Notes: generated by a model not told the origin, from the letters alone. Positions 36,801 through 49,470 are shown, counted from the first letter of the stretch. The stretch is 64,000 bases of DNA from Ridgeia piscesae (GCA_025642075.2 JAODUO010000047.1:173501-237500), one strand, 5' to 3'. Numbers and translations: made by a program.

Positions 36801-38765
36801 AATTATTCTTGCTATATGGTGGTGGGATGGCAGCATCATGTTTAACAATCATGGAATTGGAATCAAGATGTTGGGATGGTGTTTCCCCACCACTTGGAAT
36901 TCCATCCCTCAACATGGTTGTTTGTCAGTTTCTGTGTAGACATTCCACATGTCCATGGAGATCTTTGAATCATCACCAAACTACATCTCCACAAATACTT
37001 AAAAGTTAAAAGTTATCAGTTGTGGAAATTCCTCCGTCGAACACACATCAAAGCCCTTATGGACATCAGCTGGATGGGGATGAAATAGTTGATGCTCCCT
37101 TATCTTGTTACATTGTAAAATGGAGAAATATAAAAGTAGCTATAACGGGACTAGTTCAACTGTCAAACTTAATTAGTAGCTATAACGGGAATAAAAAGTA
37201 GCTATAGCGGGAAGTAGCTATAACAGTAATGTCTGGAAGTTGCTATAATGGGAAGACACCGATTATACTATGTAAGTAATCATAGCCATTAGCCAGTGAT
37301 TAAACATTTGTCAATGTACTGAAAGTGTGAATATAATGTACCTGGTAGTGGTTACCAACTTTTGACCAAAACAGAAGATTTTCTTTTTATATTTTAACGT
37401 TATTTTACAAGATCAAATTCCAATTCAATTTGTATTTTATTAAATTCCAATTTATGCAGTTTGTAACCAATTTAATTCTAATTAAATTGAGAACTTAACA
37501 AGCCTCTGAAAATGTCCATTTGGACCCTAACATGCAAAACAACTGCCATGCATGTCATGCGCGAAAATCACAATTTACAGCCCAGATATATCAACATTGG
37601 TAAACAGACGCACAATCCCCACCACAATTCGCAGGCTATGATGGTTTTAATCTGTTATCTTTCCCGTCAACACCGCTATCAGCAGATCAAACTACAGTGC
37701 ACAATAACACAGTATCTGGACAAGTGCACTGCACATGTGACCCTATGTGATCCTACCTTTGGTATGCTTCTTCTTCTTCTTCTTTTTCTTTGCCATGGCA
37801 CTCTCTGTGCTTGTAGTGTCATCAGCCTTACTGATGGGCGGGTCTTCCAGGCTTGAATGCTGCACCCTGCTTGGGATTAACTTCAGTGCTGTCTGCACCA
37901 ACAATTCCGGATGAACTGGGTCACCGAAAGGAGGGTTAGGTCGTTTACTGTATGTACTTTTCTCAATGCGTGCCCGGTTGGCTGGCAGAGCGCATGAGGC
38001 AGCAGTGAGGCCACGACTGAATCCCATAGCACTGTCCGCGCTACGACCGTCGACGTGACTGTGCACACTGGTGCTGCCGTAGTTCTGAGACGCATACGAG
38101 TTCAGCGGTTGCAGTATACTCATTTTCGTGGCCTGGTTTATGCACTCCATACCGTCGTCGTCATCATAACTCGAGTCGTTTGGCATCTGCACGTAGCACT
38201 CGTCTCCAGTAGGCCTCACATTCACGTTGGACAGATTGTCATCGGAATCATCACCGCTGTGCACCGTGCCATCGGCGGAACTCACAGAGTATCGCTCGTC
38301 GTACTGCCGGTCGTTGTTGGCACGCATCTCCGCGTTGTAGATTTCCTCCTGCATCTTGTAGCGGGAGGAGGAAAGATGCGTGTCAAACATCCCGTGAACT
38401 CTCAGCTTCATCTCGTACTCCTCGGCCACTTGAGTCGAGTCGCTCGACGACGTCGTGCTGCAGTCGACCTTGTCAAAGAACGCGTCATTTTGACGAGTCA
38501 CATCCGACGCAGTCTTTGGCTTTCCCAAGGCGTCGACTGCCCTAGCCGGGGTGATGTAGTCAAAGACGCCACGTTGGTCGTCTTCATTCTCGTCGTCTGT
38601 GTCGCCGCCACAGACCAAGGGCACTTTCGGCCGCTCCAGGCTCAGTACCAGATCGCTCTGCTCCGCATCTTCGCTGTCGGCGCCATCAGACAGTGGGGGT
38701 TGCGGGGACGTCGCACTGTGATTGGTCGGTGCATTCGACGGAGCTGCGACAGGGGAGTCTTCCAT
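33880..38765 (-). CDS. Large disordered protein gene, two exons, 3' end missing
   Basis: Exon 1 is 38765-37757 and exon 2 is 36417-33880. The donor (AAAG followed by gtagga) and acceptor (gttgacag) join in phase to read KKHTKGDEAEDARPQ, giving 1182 codons before a donor (ACAAAG followed by gtaatt), so at least one further exon is missing. The start is the first in-frame ATG (MEDSPVAAPSNA); the frame also runs upstream to a TGA at about 38859. The product is mostly disordered and rich in Ser, Pro and Asp. Lysine clusters occur at the exon 1 end (MAKKKKKKKKH), at KKAKKAKRGRKE and at EFKEVKKKKKRPKE. Short motifs that look conserved are SPSSFPVLGRSREGRRNS, SYAKIAAAQRP, VIFFDKKLNELPQNLGISFG and the final FNFQRGKFDVEGAVTFLYK. 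I cannot name the family; a faint likeness of the last motif to the C-terminus of NUFIP2 is only an impression. It may be a nuclear or RNA-associated adaptor. Confidence 0.85.
36440..37275. mobile_element. Intronic element with GTTATAGCTACT inverted ends
   Basis: It lies in the intron between the two large exons of the minus-strand gene. The left side (36463-36570) has repeated gttatagctac words. The right side (37135-37258) has their complements (gtagctataacggg, agtagctatagcggg, gttgctataatggg). Outermost ends read agtctaggttcgttatagc and ctataatgggaagacaccg. An attatac word lies outside each end, a possible target duplication. It has no transposase and the type is unassigned. Confidence 0.75.
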
Positions 38766-38973
38766 GTCCGCACGATCAGAGCACTGGAGGGCGGGTGGGT
38801 CACATGCGCTGTCACCGTGACAACCAAGACAGCCACCGTGTGACAGCAAGTGCTTGGGTCAACACGGCTCTCACACTGTCTTCAACCTGTCAACGGAAAT
38901 ACAAACAATGTCACACGGCAATAGGATCAGTTCAGATAAAACCCCTGGGAACCATTTCACTGACGTTGTTAAG

Positions 38974-39190
38974 AGCTCTTAAACCCAATTTTGCAATTTA
39001 AAATCGATTTTGATCCTAATTCCTTAACAGTATCTTTAATACCTAAAAACTGTAAACACCATGATGCATCTGCGTGATACTGTCCTGATGTGTGATATGT
39101 TTGGTAATACGGCAAATGATATTTGCATTTTGAAACGAAATTCCTTTAGAGGTCTTTATTTTAGTGAAACAGTACCCAGGTCCTTCAGTT
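38974..39190 (+). repeat. Dispersed repeat, uninterrupted copy
   Basis: Reads tcttaaacccaattttgca, aatcgattttgatcc, then ccttaacag, ctaaaaactgt, gtaatacggcaa and atttgcatttt. The same order occurs at 44488-45050, where an extra element sits at the cataacag word. This copy therefore shows the empty site. Confidence 0.85.
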
Positions 39191-41160
39191 TTGTTTGTCT
39201 TTAAAAAACAAATCAAACCAATTGGGTCTGAGAAAACAGGGCTACTACCTAATTTCTGGCCTAGGTATCTGGTGGTGCCAATGCACATTAGTGGGCAGCT
39301 GAGAACTATTACCTATTCGTGACCACTTTCATTTTCACTTTAGTTGCTAGGTGTCACCTGCATGTTGTGAAATGAAACTGCATATGTCGATACAATTTGG
39401 ACAGGTTAAATTTCTTTGTAAACAACTTAATGCTGTCGTAGAGGCAGTTTTCAACAATTGTACAACTCTATTATGGTCAGGGCTAGGATCAATTCCTTTT
39501 AATCAATTCTAATTCCTATTCAGGCCACTCCAAATCCTTTTGGTTCAACTCCATTTCCTTTTTACAATTCCTAGTTTTCAATTCCAACTGGTTCTGTAGT
39601 TGTTCAATTCAAATCCCTGCTCCAAACACATATAATGACAAAAGTCAACGATGTACAATTAAGCGTACCACATTTCAGTGATATTTGTATAATTATATAT
39701 TTATTATATATTTCATAAATAGTGATCAAATGACTGGTCAACCAGATGTTATGTCCTTTATGTTGTAATGCTGGTGTTATAATGAAATACCTCATGACTG
39801 TGTACACAGGTAAGTCAAAATGCCAACGTTTTAATAACAAGTAGTAACCCTGCGTTGATGCTACCAAAGTTCTAATACAGTTATACAGCTCATTCTTTCA
39901 TAAAACCTACCATGTGACTGGACTATTAAGCTGTGGGCACTGGGCATCCATATCGGTTACAAAAAGAGACCACAACCGCATGAGACGGTGACTGGTTAAA
40001 AATCTTGTGCTAGATAGTTTTTTCCCCTGGCTTAGATACCAGGTTAGTGAAAGCATACAGGCCAGAAAAGATGTGCAATAAAATCCAAAAACAACAAAAA
40101 CCAATATAACGTACACATCCCAAAACGTCTCAGTAGACTTTATGATGACAAATGAATAGTGTCCTACTTGCATTACATATTTATCTAAACATCATAACCC
40201 TCCGACTCCCGAGTAACTGACAATAACTTTAGTGAACCGACCAAGCTGTGGAGTTGAACACACAACCCTACAACTCACCCATGTTAGTGAAAACAGAGCC
40301 AATGTTGCTGATATGCCTGCCATATTGTCTAGTGTTCACATGACCTCTGACCTTCAACTTCCGTCTAGGTGTCGCCTAGGCCACTTATACTGTTATGGGG
40401 GGGCCTGCTGAAAACTGTATCTAGCAATTGTTTTATTTATTAGTGAAGTAGATACTGTAGTCTGCTTATTTTATTAAAAGTTCATGTCATATAAACTATA
40501 TATCTATGCAGTAGTTTAGCATTTTGATATATCAAATGAACCACTATTACTTTTAATAAACTGAAAAAATGTATATGATTACCTGTATGGGTAAGTATTG
40601 TTGCTGCAATTTGGTGTGTATACACGTTACTATCAATACAATATAACACTTTAACTTAACACGATAACAAGGGTTCAATCTAAGATCTTGGTCAAGTGGG
40701 CCAATCGCCCATCGAGGTTGTAGAATGGGGCCATTTTGGACAATGCAGCACAGAATGTACAACTTTCAAATTACGGACCATTGTAATTACAAGTATATGT
40801 ATATTATTAGTATTTATTACTAGACCTCTATTAGTTTAGTGATGAAGCCCGCGACATGAAACAAGTTTGTATTACCTAATTTAATTACCTTACACATTAT
40901 AATATCATTACTATGAGTATTCTTTATTTTCAGCAGCCATACATTACATTATGGTATTATTTAGTGTGTTACCTAAATAAAAGAATGGTCTTGCGCACCT
41001 ATAAAAATACTAAACTCTACTACTAGTTTTTAACAGCTGTTATATCATTTATATTGGTTGGGTTACTTGGGTATAACATTTGTATGAAAAACGTTGAGAC
41101 CCACCTTTAATTTTAACTTTATCACTGTATCATTGATGTTGCTCTAAATGTTTCACTTAG
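39191..41160. other. Intergenic, nothing recognised
   Basis: AT-rich. Short ORFs only, such as 39604-39867 and 39907-40173 (minus), without protein-like features. Confidence 0.5.
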
Positions 41161-41167
41161 TAAACTA

Positions 41168-41501
41168 CAGTGTTTCTCCTGCTACATGTATATGATGAGC
41201 GAGGTGGGCCACCTTGTTGTTTTTTAAGCCACCTCACTCTAAATATGCCAGAATTGCCACTTTGTAGCTATTTCTTGCTATAAACATGTTTACATGTTGC
41301 TAACTCGTAGTTATGCATTTGTTTCATCTCTATTTCCCAGGGAATAGGTTCAAACAAAAATTCAGAATGCACCATTTTGTAAGTAGTTTTTAAAATTAGT
41401 TTTGGGTGGCCGTGCCCCGGAAGCAGTGTCGCATCACACCTTCGATGCTCGCTCAGCCCATCCTACCACCTTGCCCATCATTTTACTCAGGGGAAACACT
41501 G
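41168..41501 (-). mobile_element. hAT-like MITE, CAGTGTTTCCC family, copy 2
   Basis: The inverted termini are cagtgtttctcctg (left) and ctcaggggaaacactg (right), with the body in reverse orientation to copy 1 at 19536-19980. Shared words include gcgaggtgggccacctt, attcagaatgcaccatttt and ctcagcccatcctaccacctt. It is the best preserved copy of the family here. Flanks share aacta, but a clean 8-bp duplication cannot be called. Confidence 0.85.
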
Positions 41502-41699
41502 AACTACAAATCAAGCAGTAGAAAGCACAATATTAATTAAATATAATCAGCTAATGTATGCACTAATGCGGACTAGGGACAAAACGCGGCAGTAGCCAGA
41601 ACTTGCTAAAAATAGCGCTTACGTAGTCAAAACTAGCACGTTGGTGTTTTTTGCAACATAAAATAATATAAATCATGTTTCAATAGTACAGTGAGAAAC

Positions 41700-42335
41700 T
41701 GACAAAGTGCCTGGCTATCACATACAGTTGTATGTCGGACGATGAGCACATTTACACTTGTAAGCGCAGTGACTTTTGTTTCTCTTGTGACATCGATTCC
41801 ATCCAACATCTGACATAAAAAGAAATTGTTCTAATTGACTGACTAGGATTCATAAATTTACAAATATTAGTTTACAAGTGCGTGTTTTCGATTTGCTGCG
41901 ACGTGTCTGCAAAATTTTTATCATGGCAAAGCACTGTTGACATGACAATTTTGGCGCGCATTTTTCACTAAATCATGCATGAAAAGGTCACCAAATAAAT
42001 GTATTCATTTGGAAACATTACACCATTGTAAACAATATTATGTCGTCATCCTAGTGATTTTATATAATATTTGAACAACATATAGGCTGCTTGACTGATG
42101 ACAATGTTGAGGTTTTTGTTTCCCTGATGGCATCAATTTCATGCAACATTTGGAGTGAATATCAACACATTTTCTAATTGACTGACAAGAAATCACAAGT
42201 ATCCAAATATCTTCTCTAATGCAGGTTTTCAATTTGCTGCAACCAATCAATGTTGGCAAAAGGCGTATCTTCGCAAAGCCCCGCTGATGCAATATTTTGG
42301 GCACAGTTTTTTGCTAAATCAGTGCTGTTCACTGC
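41700..42335 (+). repeat. Diverged tandem duplication, about 330-bp period
   Basis: Copy 1 (about 41700-41985) and copy 2 (about 42075-42335) share in order tttttgtttc.c.tg, catc.att.catgcaacat, ctaattgactgac, tttc.atttgctgc and ttttttgctaaatca. The beginning of copy 1 (cacttgtaagcgc, ttttgtttctcttg, catcgattccatcca) is found again at 44430-44490, so part of it belongs to a wider dispersed repeat. Confidence 0.75.
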
Positions 42336-42339
42336 ATGT

Positions 42340-44420
42340 TTAGCAGATACTGTTGTATTATTTTTAGTATAACATTTCCATAATACATAGCTAAGTGTTG
42401 TCATCTAGCTTGGCGTGCATGTCACACTTTCGGCTTGCTGTTCGCGAGCGCGCTGTTTCCCAGTTGCTGCTAGCAGAGCGGACAAGTTTGGTCTAACGAC
42501 AGGCATCTAACATATCCACATGGAATAATAAGTTTAATAATTATTACTGGTCTTCATACACGATACATAGATTCCGCTGTTTGCATTTGCAGAATAGTGC
42601 CACAGGACACATTTCTGAACAATTAAAATTGTTTGTATATTTCAATAAATGATTACTTTTTGACTCAATCTATGTGCGCAGAGTGACATATTTGTGCGCC
42701 CTCTGGGCGCGTTCAAGCAATTCGGGTGGGACAATGTGACAAATATCGCGCCTATGGCAAAGTGGCTCAGCCTAGATTGCATCCTGGATAACTATAATTG
42801 GACTTTGCACTTTGCAGTGTGTATTAAAAGTTTGAATGAGTTGTCCTGTGGCAATATTTATGAATTGAACAGATCTTCTTCTGATAAAATCTCTGCATAT
42901 AAAAGTATTGTACTACTATCAGTAAAAATAATTATGGCAATGGAGACCCCAGTTCATTACATCGAACTACAGCAGTAAATCATCAGTCAAAGTACACTCT
43001 CTCCACATATTGCAAATAACCAACCATTCTATTTGAAAAGATATCCTTTAAATGAACACACAAAAATCATAAAAAGTTGACATAAACTAACTAAATATCA
43101 TTAACCACATATTATTCATCAAAGCATGTTGCTTGATTTATCCACCAGGTGGCACTTAGTGTTTTTTTGGAGTCAATACAAATTCAACATATTCTATGTT
43201 ACATGTTGATTTCATGACTTTCCACGACATCGCACATGACACAAACTGGCAAATCTGCAATGAATAAACGCTGCACTTACAGCTGGAGGATGCCTGCAAT
43301 TTTCCTGTCACACTTTACCCAATGAAACAAGCAGCTGCAGAAGGCAATCTCTACATCAAGGGAGTTTTCTGTGAAACCACCACAAACACTAAAGCCTGTC
43401 TAAGAGGAATAACTTCTACTATAAACTTAAACATCCAATTTAGCTCCAGGGAGTACGCATCACAGCACACTGCACATTTACAAAGCTTCACTTGTCTGGA
43501 GGTCTTGAAAGCTAACACGAAAAGTGGGTTTTATTCTGAACAAGAACATACAAAAAAAATTACTGGACCCATTATAATATTGATTGATACCCGAGTACAG
43601 AACAATTTTTGGCTTGTAAATGAATAGAGTTCCTAGTAGTAGTAAGACTACCAGGGTAATAGAAGATCTGGTAGAGTAAGTGCGAGTGTACTGTTTACCA
43701 ACTGGTGAAGAAGCCCCTTCCTAGAGCAAAGAACAGTCACCAAAAATGAATAAACCTAAAGTATTGCCTGCTTTCAAAACATCTTTCAAAAATATCACAC
43801 AAAAACTGTGCATTCGACAATAGAGACGCAGCACCTCAGCCCAACACACCAAAAGACGACTACAGTAACCATGGAAACCAATGATACTGAAACCACCAAA
43901 CACACTACAAAACTGTGCAACCCAACTAACTATTTCACTCTCAGTCTAAAAACTAGTTATGATACATCTGGTTGTAATGACACAACACATGCTTTTTTAG
44001 ATTTATATAGCAAGTCAGCTCTCCGTGTATACACCACATTCACCACAATTCAATGTTACAAGAGTTGGTGACACCTCAAACAGGTGTCAGACATTAACAT
44101 GTCATTGACACAGATCGCTATTAAAGCCATGATTCAGACCGTGACCATGAGACCAGTAATCTAAATTTAGGACCACTTGTAAATTGATGCATGGTAGCTC
44201 TTTAACGCACCAAATTTAATATTCAGGTTGTTTTTGTAGCAATTCAGAACGTTAGTGTTTTTCAGGTATGAACTAGCCAGACTAGTTTGTTCTGAATTAT
44301 TGTTTCAAATCTTAGGAAGCCACCTTTAAAAAAAAAATAAAGATGACCTCCAACATTGAAATTTTTAAGTGAGCTTGTCAGACTCAAAGACAGTATGGCC
44401 GGAACAGGGGACCATTTTCA
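42340..44420. other. Intergenic, nothing recognised
   Basis: No convincing gene. ORFs at 42694-42978, 43322-43627 and 43808-44071 (plus) lack recognisable domains and splice context. Confidence 0.5.
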
Positions 44421-44424
44421 CTAA

Positions 44425-45050
44425 TGTTGATGAGTATATTTACACTTGTAAGCGCTGTGACTTTTGTTTCTCTTGGGACATCGATTCCATCCATCTCTTA
44501 AACCTGATTTTGCACTTTAAAATCAATTTTGATCCATAACAGCAAATTTTTATATAGAAACCCGTCCACCCGTCATTTGGACGGGTAAAAACGAATATGG
44601 ACGGGTAGAAATATTGGTGGACGGGTAAAAAAATGAAGAAGCAAAAAAAGGAAACCATAGAATCTGATACTGTTCTAAAGTTGTGCCTTGAAAGTGAGTG
44701 AAAATGGTGTCACATGTGTGTTTATAGTCCATTTCTGGTCATCAGACACATTAAAAAGCTTGTAAACTGGCTTAACAGTTAACACCCATGTGTTCACCAA
44801 AACATGTGTGACTGGCAATCATTTTATCCTGCATAAAGCCCTGCATAACAGTGAGTTTAAATATCTAAAAACTGTCAACATCATGAAGCGCCAGCGGGAC
44901 ATTGTCACCGGTGTGTCATGGAAATAGTGTCCTCAGTAATACGGCAATGATTATTTGCATTTTATAAAAAATATTTTTATTTAACAACATATTTTGTCTA
45001 AAGATGATTTTTCGTTAGTTCTTTATAGTGAAACGCTTCCCGGGTCTTGA
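44425..45050 (+). repeat. Dispersed repeat interrupted by a MITE
   Basis: The left part (44425-44542) and right part (44844-45050) together match 38974-39190 and, at the left, 41745-41815. They are separated by the element at 44543-44843. Confidence 0.8.
44543..44843 (-). mobile_element. hAT-like MITE with perfect 8-bp target duplication
   Basis: Flanked on both sides by cataacag (44535-44542 and 44844-44851). The right terminus tcctgcataaagccctg is the inverse of the left terminus of the copy at 33318. The left terminus is eroded (caaatttttatatagaaac). The body is the reverse complement of the 33318 copy, including cccgtccacccgtcatttgg. Confidence 0.9.
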
Positions 45051-45930
45051 GATCTGACATAGACAGCTGACAGTAAACCACCAACTATTGTACAAGTAGA
45101 GTAAAACGACTCTCGTCATGTGGTCAGTGCTCTAATTAATGACCACAAATGAGGAAGACTCATGGAGACTGACCATTATGTTATTTGTGTGTTCTTGGCA
45201 GACATATACATGGCACAAAACCTTCAGGTTGCAATTACTAGCTAACTAGCCTGGCTGGTTAATAAAATGGGCCAAGAGGCTTTGAAGTCCTTTGGACTAT
45301 ATAATGAGTTGGTAATTATGAATGAAATGTGTTTTGGTGAATCACAGTCACTGCCTAGTCTCTTCACCATAAAAACCTAATAGGCACTTTCTGTGGTTAT
45401 TTAGATGACCAGAAACAGCCAAATTGTGTTAATGCAGCAGACAATATCAACATGAATTTTAACTGTTAAGTTGTCCAGAATATTCATTATCTGTTTGTCG
45501 CTTACGCGATGGTACATCTTTAACCAGAAAATACAACAGTCAAATCCTTTTAAATCTAATTAAACGAACTTCAAAATAAACACATCTTGCATTTTTAGAA
45601 AGTCACTAGTTTTGAAGGTTTAGCTTAAAACGTGTAGGCAGGCAACTGTCCAGTTTAACAGTGATCTGCTCAGTTATTGACACAGAACACGAAGAAGCTG
45701 GGAATGTCCAGCTGCACTGGTGCTATGGCCAAGTCTGCCTTCACGTCTAGTAGGCAAATGTACAGATAACAACAGGAGAGCAGCTAAACGTCACAGCAGA
45801 AATAGGCAAAATTTTGCCACAAAAATTTCCAAAAAAAAACTGATACCTGTCTATCATTATTATTATATATAGTTAAATTGAAACATTGTTGTTTTATGTG
45901 ACAAAATTGTTAGAGAACAGGTTATATGTC
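45051..45930. other. Intergenic, nothing recognised
   Basis: AT-rich sequence without supported features. Confidence 0.5.
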
Positions 45931-45937
45931 ATTACAT

Positions 45938-46240
45938 GACATTATGCAGGATAAAAAATTTGCCAGTCACCATATTTTTGGTAGACACACACGTTAACTC
46001 ACATACGTACAAGCCATTCGACTGAGTCGAGCTGTGTGATTATGACCTAAAATCAAATCAAGTACAAACGCATGTGTGACACCCATTTTCAAAGCATAAC
46101 TGATATCTGATTTTCAAAGATCCCTTTTGCTCCTTATTGTACCCCGTCCACCATCTGTCCAGTTACATTTCTACTCAGTACCTGCCCACAATGGGTTTTA
46201 CCCGTCAAAATAATGACAGATAGATGGGTCTCTACATAAA
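45938..46240 (+). mobile_element. hAT-like MITE copy, CCGTCCA family
   Basis: Begins around cattatgcaggataaaa and ends at gggtctctacataaac. The internal order matches the copies at 18930 and 33318 (ttgccagtca, gttaactc, ttatgacctaaa, cccattttcaaagc, ccccgtccaccatctgtcc, ttttacccgtcaaaataatg). The ends are diverged and no target duplication is clear. Confidence 0.7.
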
Positions 46241-48890
46241 CAAGTTGGCAACCAACAGTAATCAGAGACAACCAGGGAGACCATATCAAACTACCTGAAT
46301 AAGTTACTGAACTTGAAAAAAAGCAACAACAGACACCTAGATACAATGGAAACATATAATAAACACCTCATCAGGTACTAATTAAGGAACCACTCCCATG
46401 AAAAACTAGACTTATTGTGCCACATTTAATACATTAAAAAACCTACATTAAAACAAATTGTCACACATTTGTATTATAGTGTATGAGTGCATAGAACAAT
46501 GACCCAATTTAAATTATGTGTTATTAATGCAACAATATACAATGTATCATTAATACGTTGATAGTACTTGATACACTCAGTCTGATTAATCACTGGTTTC
46601 ACAAGAAACTGCAATACTTTCTTGAAAAAACTTTGAAATGTCATAAATGGGGTCTCATTGATACATCATACCTGACAAGAATCTTAGTCATGAATATCTC
46701 CATAAATGACAGCTAGACGCTAGTAAAATGTTTCCAGTGCAGATGTGAAATGCACTAGTTGTTCCTACACGTGCTATATCACATAGATCTTCAACCAGAT
46801 TGCCAAGGAAGTAAAAGTGTATAACTATTTACGTTTTATTTACACACGGCTAACTGTAGCACCAGCAGTCCGGGACCGACACCATATGACCAGTGCTCAC
46901 CCATGATTCGTTGTTCTGGCAGATTGATTAAATATAGCTTCAGTTAACACCACATGTTTCCATTCATTGATTTGCTCAACTTCTGTGGCTTGTATTGAAT
47001 ACTTTTTGCATGAGGACTTATTAATGTTCCTTGTACATAGTCATCATTTCACTGCTTCAGTTCAGAGTTATTAAATATTACAAAGTAGGGCCACAAAGCA
47101 CATGTACATAATGTTGTTTTAGCCTTTACTGGTTGGTATAATTAATGTTGCTGAGAATGTGTGGTCACATGGGATCGGTCCCAGTGTTACAATTAGCGGT
47201 GTGCGTTTTTATTTAAGGCCGGTTTATTTAAATAGCCTAAATCTAAATTAGTTGTCCTTGTACTAACCCTACCAATAAGCCTCACTCCATGACAGTATCC
47301 AACATGCAAACTTTGTTAATAATGTACTGGTAGGCAAGTTAAAAGTAACTTTAAGATCGCCAAAAGGTAATCAGAATATACATTACATGTCATTTGTAAA
47401 CTAGACTAAAATATGGGCCTATACTAGTCTTAGGTGGTAGGGTAGCCTCTACTAGCCCAGGATTCATGGTAGGTCTGTAAATTACCCTGCACACAATCAA
47501 AGCAACAAAATCTTTGTTATTGTTTTTTGAGAAAACTACAAAAAAAGAATTGCATTCGAACTGGGTAATGCTTGATTGTACTGGTAACATTCTGCAACGA
47601 CGGTCTCAAGATCAACCAATCGTGATTGGATTCGTCATTTGATTTTGAAAGCAGGGTGCGATATGATATTTTTTTCTTCATTTGAACTTTTAGCGAATGC
47701 CAAACAGTTTACTTCATTATGCATACATTTAAAGGCATAATATACTAACACTTAATTTTGATAACTTTTTGACATATGTCACTGAAGCAAGTTAGGGAGT
47801 CACTACAGATGGACCAGACCCGAGCAAAGTTATGCGTGGCAAATGGTGTAAATCCGGGCTGCCAAAGACCAACAGCCATAATTTCGCTACAATTTACCTC
47901 TTAATACAGCCATTCTTCGGCAAGTAAAACGTTGCATGTATATAGATACGTGTGCGTCTTCAGTTCTGTTGGCAGCACTTAGAACGAGGGTGTATACTTT
48001 AGTTGTGTCGGGGTTTTTCTCGTCAAGTTCTAGTGCTCGTGCGCAGCCATTTTGAATAATTGCGAGTTGTCATGCTAGCGACGATCTCGCGTGACTCGAT
48101 CGCTACACCAGAGCTAATCCAACCGAGCTGGTGCTCTTAAACACACAGCGCCCTCAAACGGATGGTATTAATACTTAAAACAGACACCATACTAAACTGC
48201 GATACGTCCGAGATTGAGCGAGATCTATGCGCGTTTGGTTCCTCAGGGGGGGAGTGCCCGGCTCCTATCTAATATCTCTGGCTACAAGCTGCGGCTTGCT
48301 CAAGCAGTCACATACTACAACAACAATCGCAACGCCGTAAACGAAACGGTTCCACTCTGTCAGTTCAGGATCAGAGCAGCCAAAAAAGCATGTCGGATCA
48401 GCACCAATGTAATTCATATATAACGCCCAAATATATAATAATATTGGAATTTGTATATGTTCATGTTGGACTTCACTAATAAGACGTAACCCCCCACTAC
48501 CCCTGAGGCTCGCAAAACAACAAGTTGCTCTTGCATTGGGGTTAAAACGCGTCTAATTAATATGCATGCATGCATACCGCCAGAATTTATCGAGGCATAC
48601 CAAAAAGACGGATAAAAAAAATTCCCAACCATACCGCCGTGACTAAGACAGGGGACGTGCGTACTAATTCACTCATCCAGCAAACAAACACTTCTATTGG
48701 AGATGCACATATCCGCGTTTATGCATATATGGAAATAATGCGGCGAGAATTTTAAAGCAACACGAAAACCAAGCTGGAATACATAGATCGGTCAGGTGTG
48801 TGTGTGTGTTATCTATGTAAACAGATCACAAGCGAGGGTGGGAACAGAGAAAGTGAAGTTTAGGGATGCTCTAGAGAGAATGACAGATCT
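46241..48890. other. Intergenic; CpG-richer patch at 47780-48420
   Basis: Mostly AT-rich. Around 47780-48420 CpG frequency rises and short ORFs appear (for example 48214-48423), which may reflect an old mobile element or an unrecognised promoter. A short (GT)n lies at about 48797-48810. No exon can be defended. Confidence 0.4.
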
Positions 48891-48899
48891 GTAATACTA

Positions 48900-48900
48900 T

Positions 48901-48966
<66 letters not shown>
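48900..48966. repeat. (TA)n microsatellite
   Basis: A nearly pure TA dinucleotide run of about 65 bp. Confidence 0.97.
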
Positions 48967-48968
<2 letters not shown>

Positions 48969-49067
48969 GGGCCGGTTCTATAGATCAACTATAGTGGCAA
49001 GAAATTACTTAACAGTGGGTAATGTATTTCTTCCAATAACAGTGGGTAATATATTTCTTGTAAGAGG

Positions 49068-49410
49068 GAAAGAAAGAGAGATAGAGATAGAGAGAGCTAG
49101 AGCTAGAGAGCTAGAGAGCTAGAGAGCTAGAGAGCTAGAGAGCTAGAGAGCTAGAGAGCTAGAGAGTAGAGAGTAGAGAGGAGAGAGGAGAGAGGAGAGA
49201 GGAGAGAGGAGAGAGGAGAGAGGGAGGAGGGAGGAGAGAGGAGAGAGGAGAGAGGAGAGAGGAGAGAGGAGAGAGGACAGAGGACAGAGGACAGAGGACA
49301 GAGGACGAGGACAGAGGACAGGACAGAGGACAGGACAGGACAGAGACAGAGGACAGAGACAGGCAGAGGGAGACAGACGAGAACAGCAGCAGGCAGGCAG
49401 GCAGGCAGAC
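49068..49410. repeat. Purine-rich evolving simple-repeat array
   Basis: The unit changes along the array: gagagcta (49090-49165), gagagga (49170-49275), gacagag (49276-49375), then caggcagg (49388-49408). Essentially all purine on the plus strand except regular c/t positions. ORFs through it (LSSLLSPLSSLL-type) are artefacts. Confidence 0.95.
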
Positions 49411-49470
49411 AGCAGGCGCAGGGACGGCCAGAGCAGCCTGCCGCACGCCGCACGCACGCCTGTCCTGCTG

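Noticed and set aside
38055..38843. 262-codon plus-strand ORF
   Set aside because: Antisense to exon 1 of the minus-strand gene. The minus frame has lysine and acidic clusters, a good start and a phase-matched splice; this one has none.
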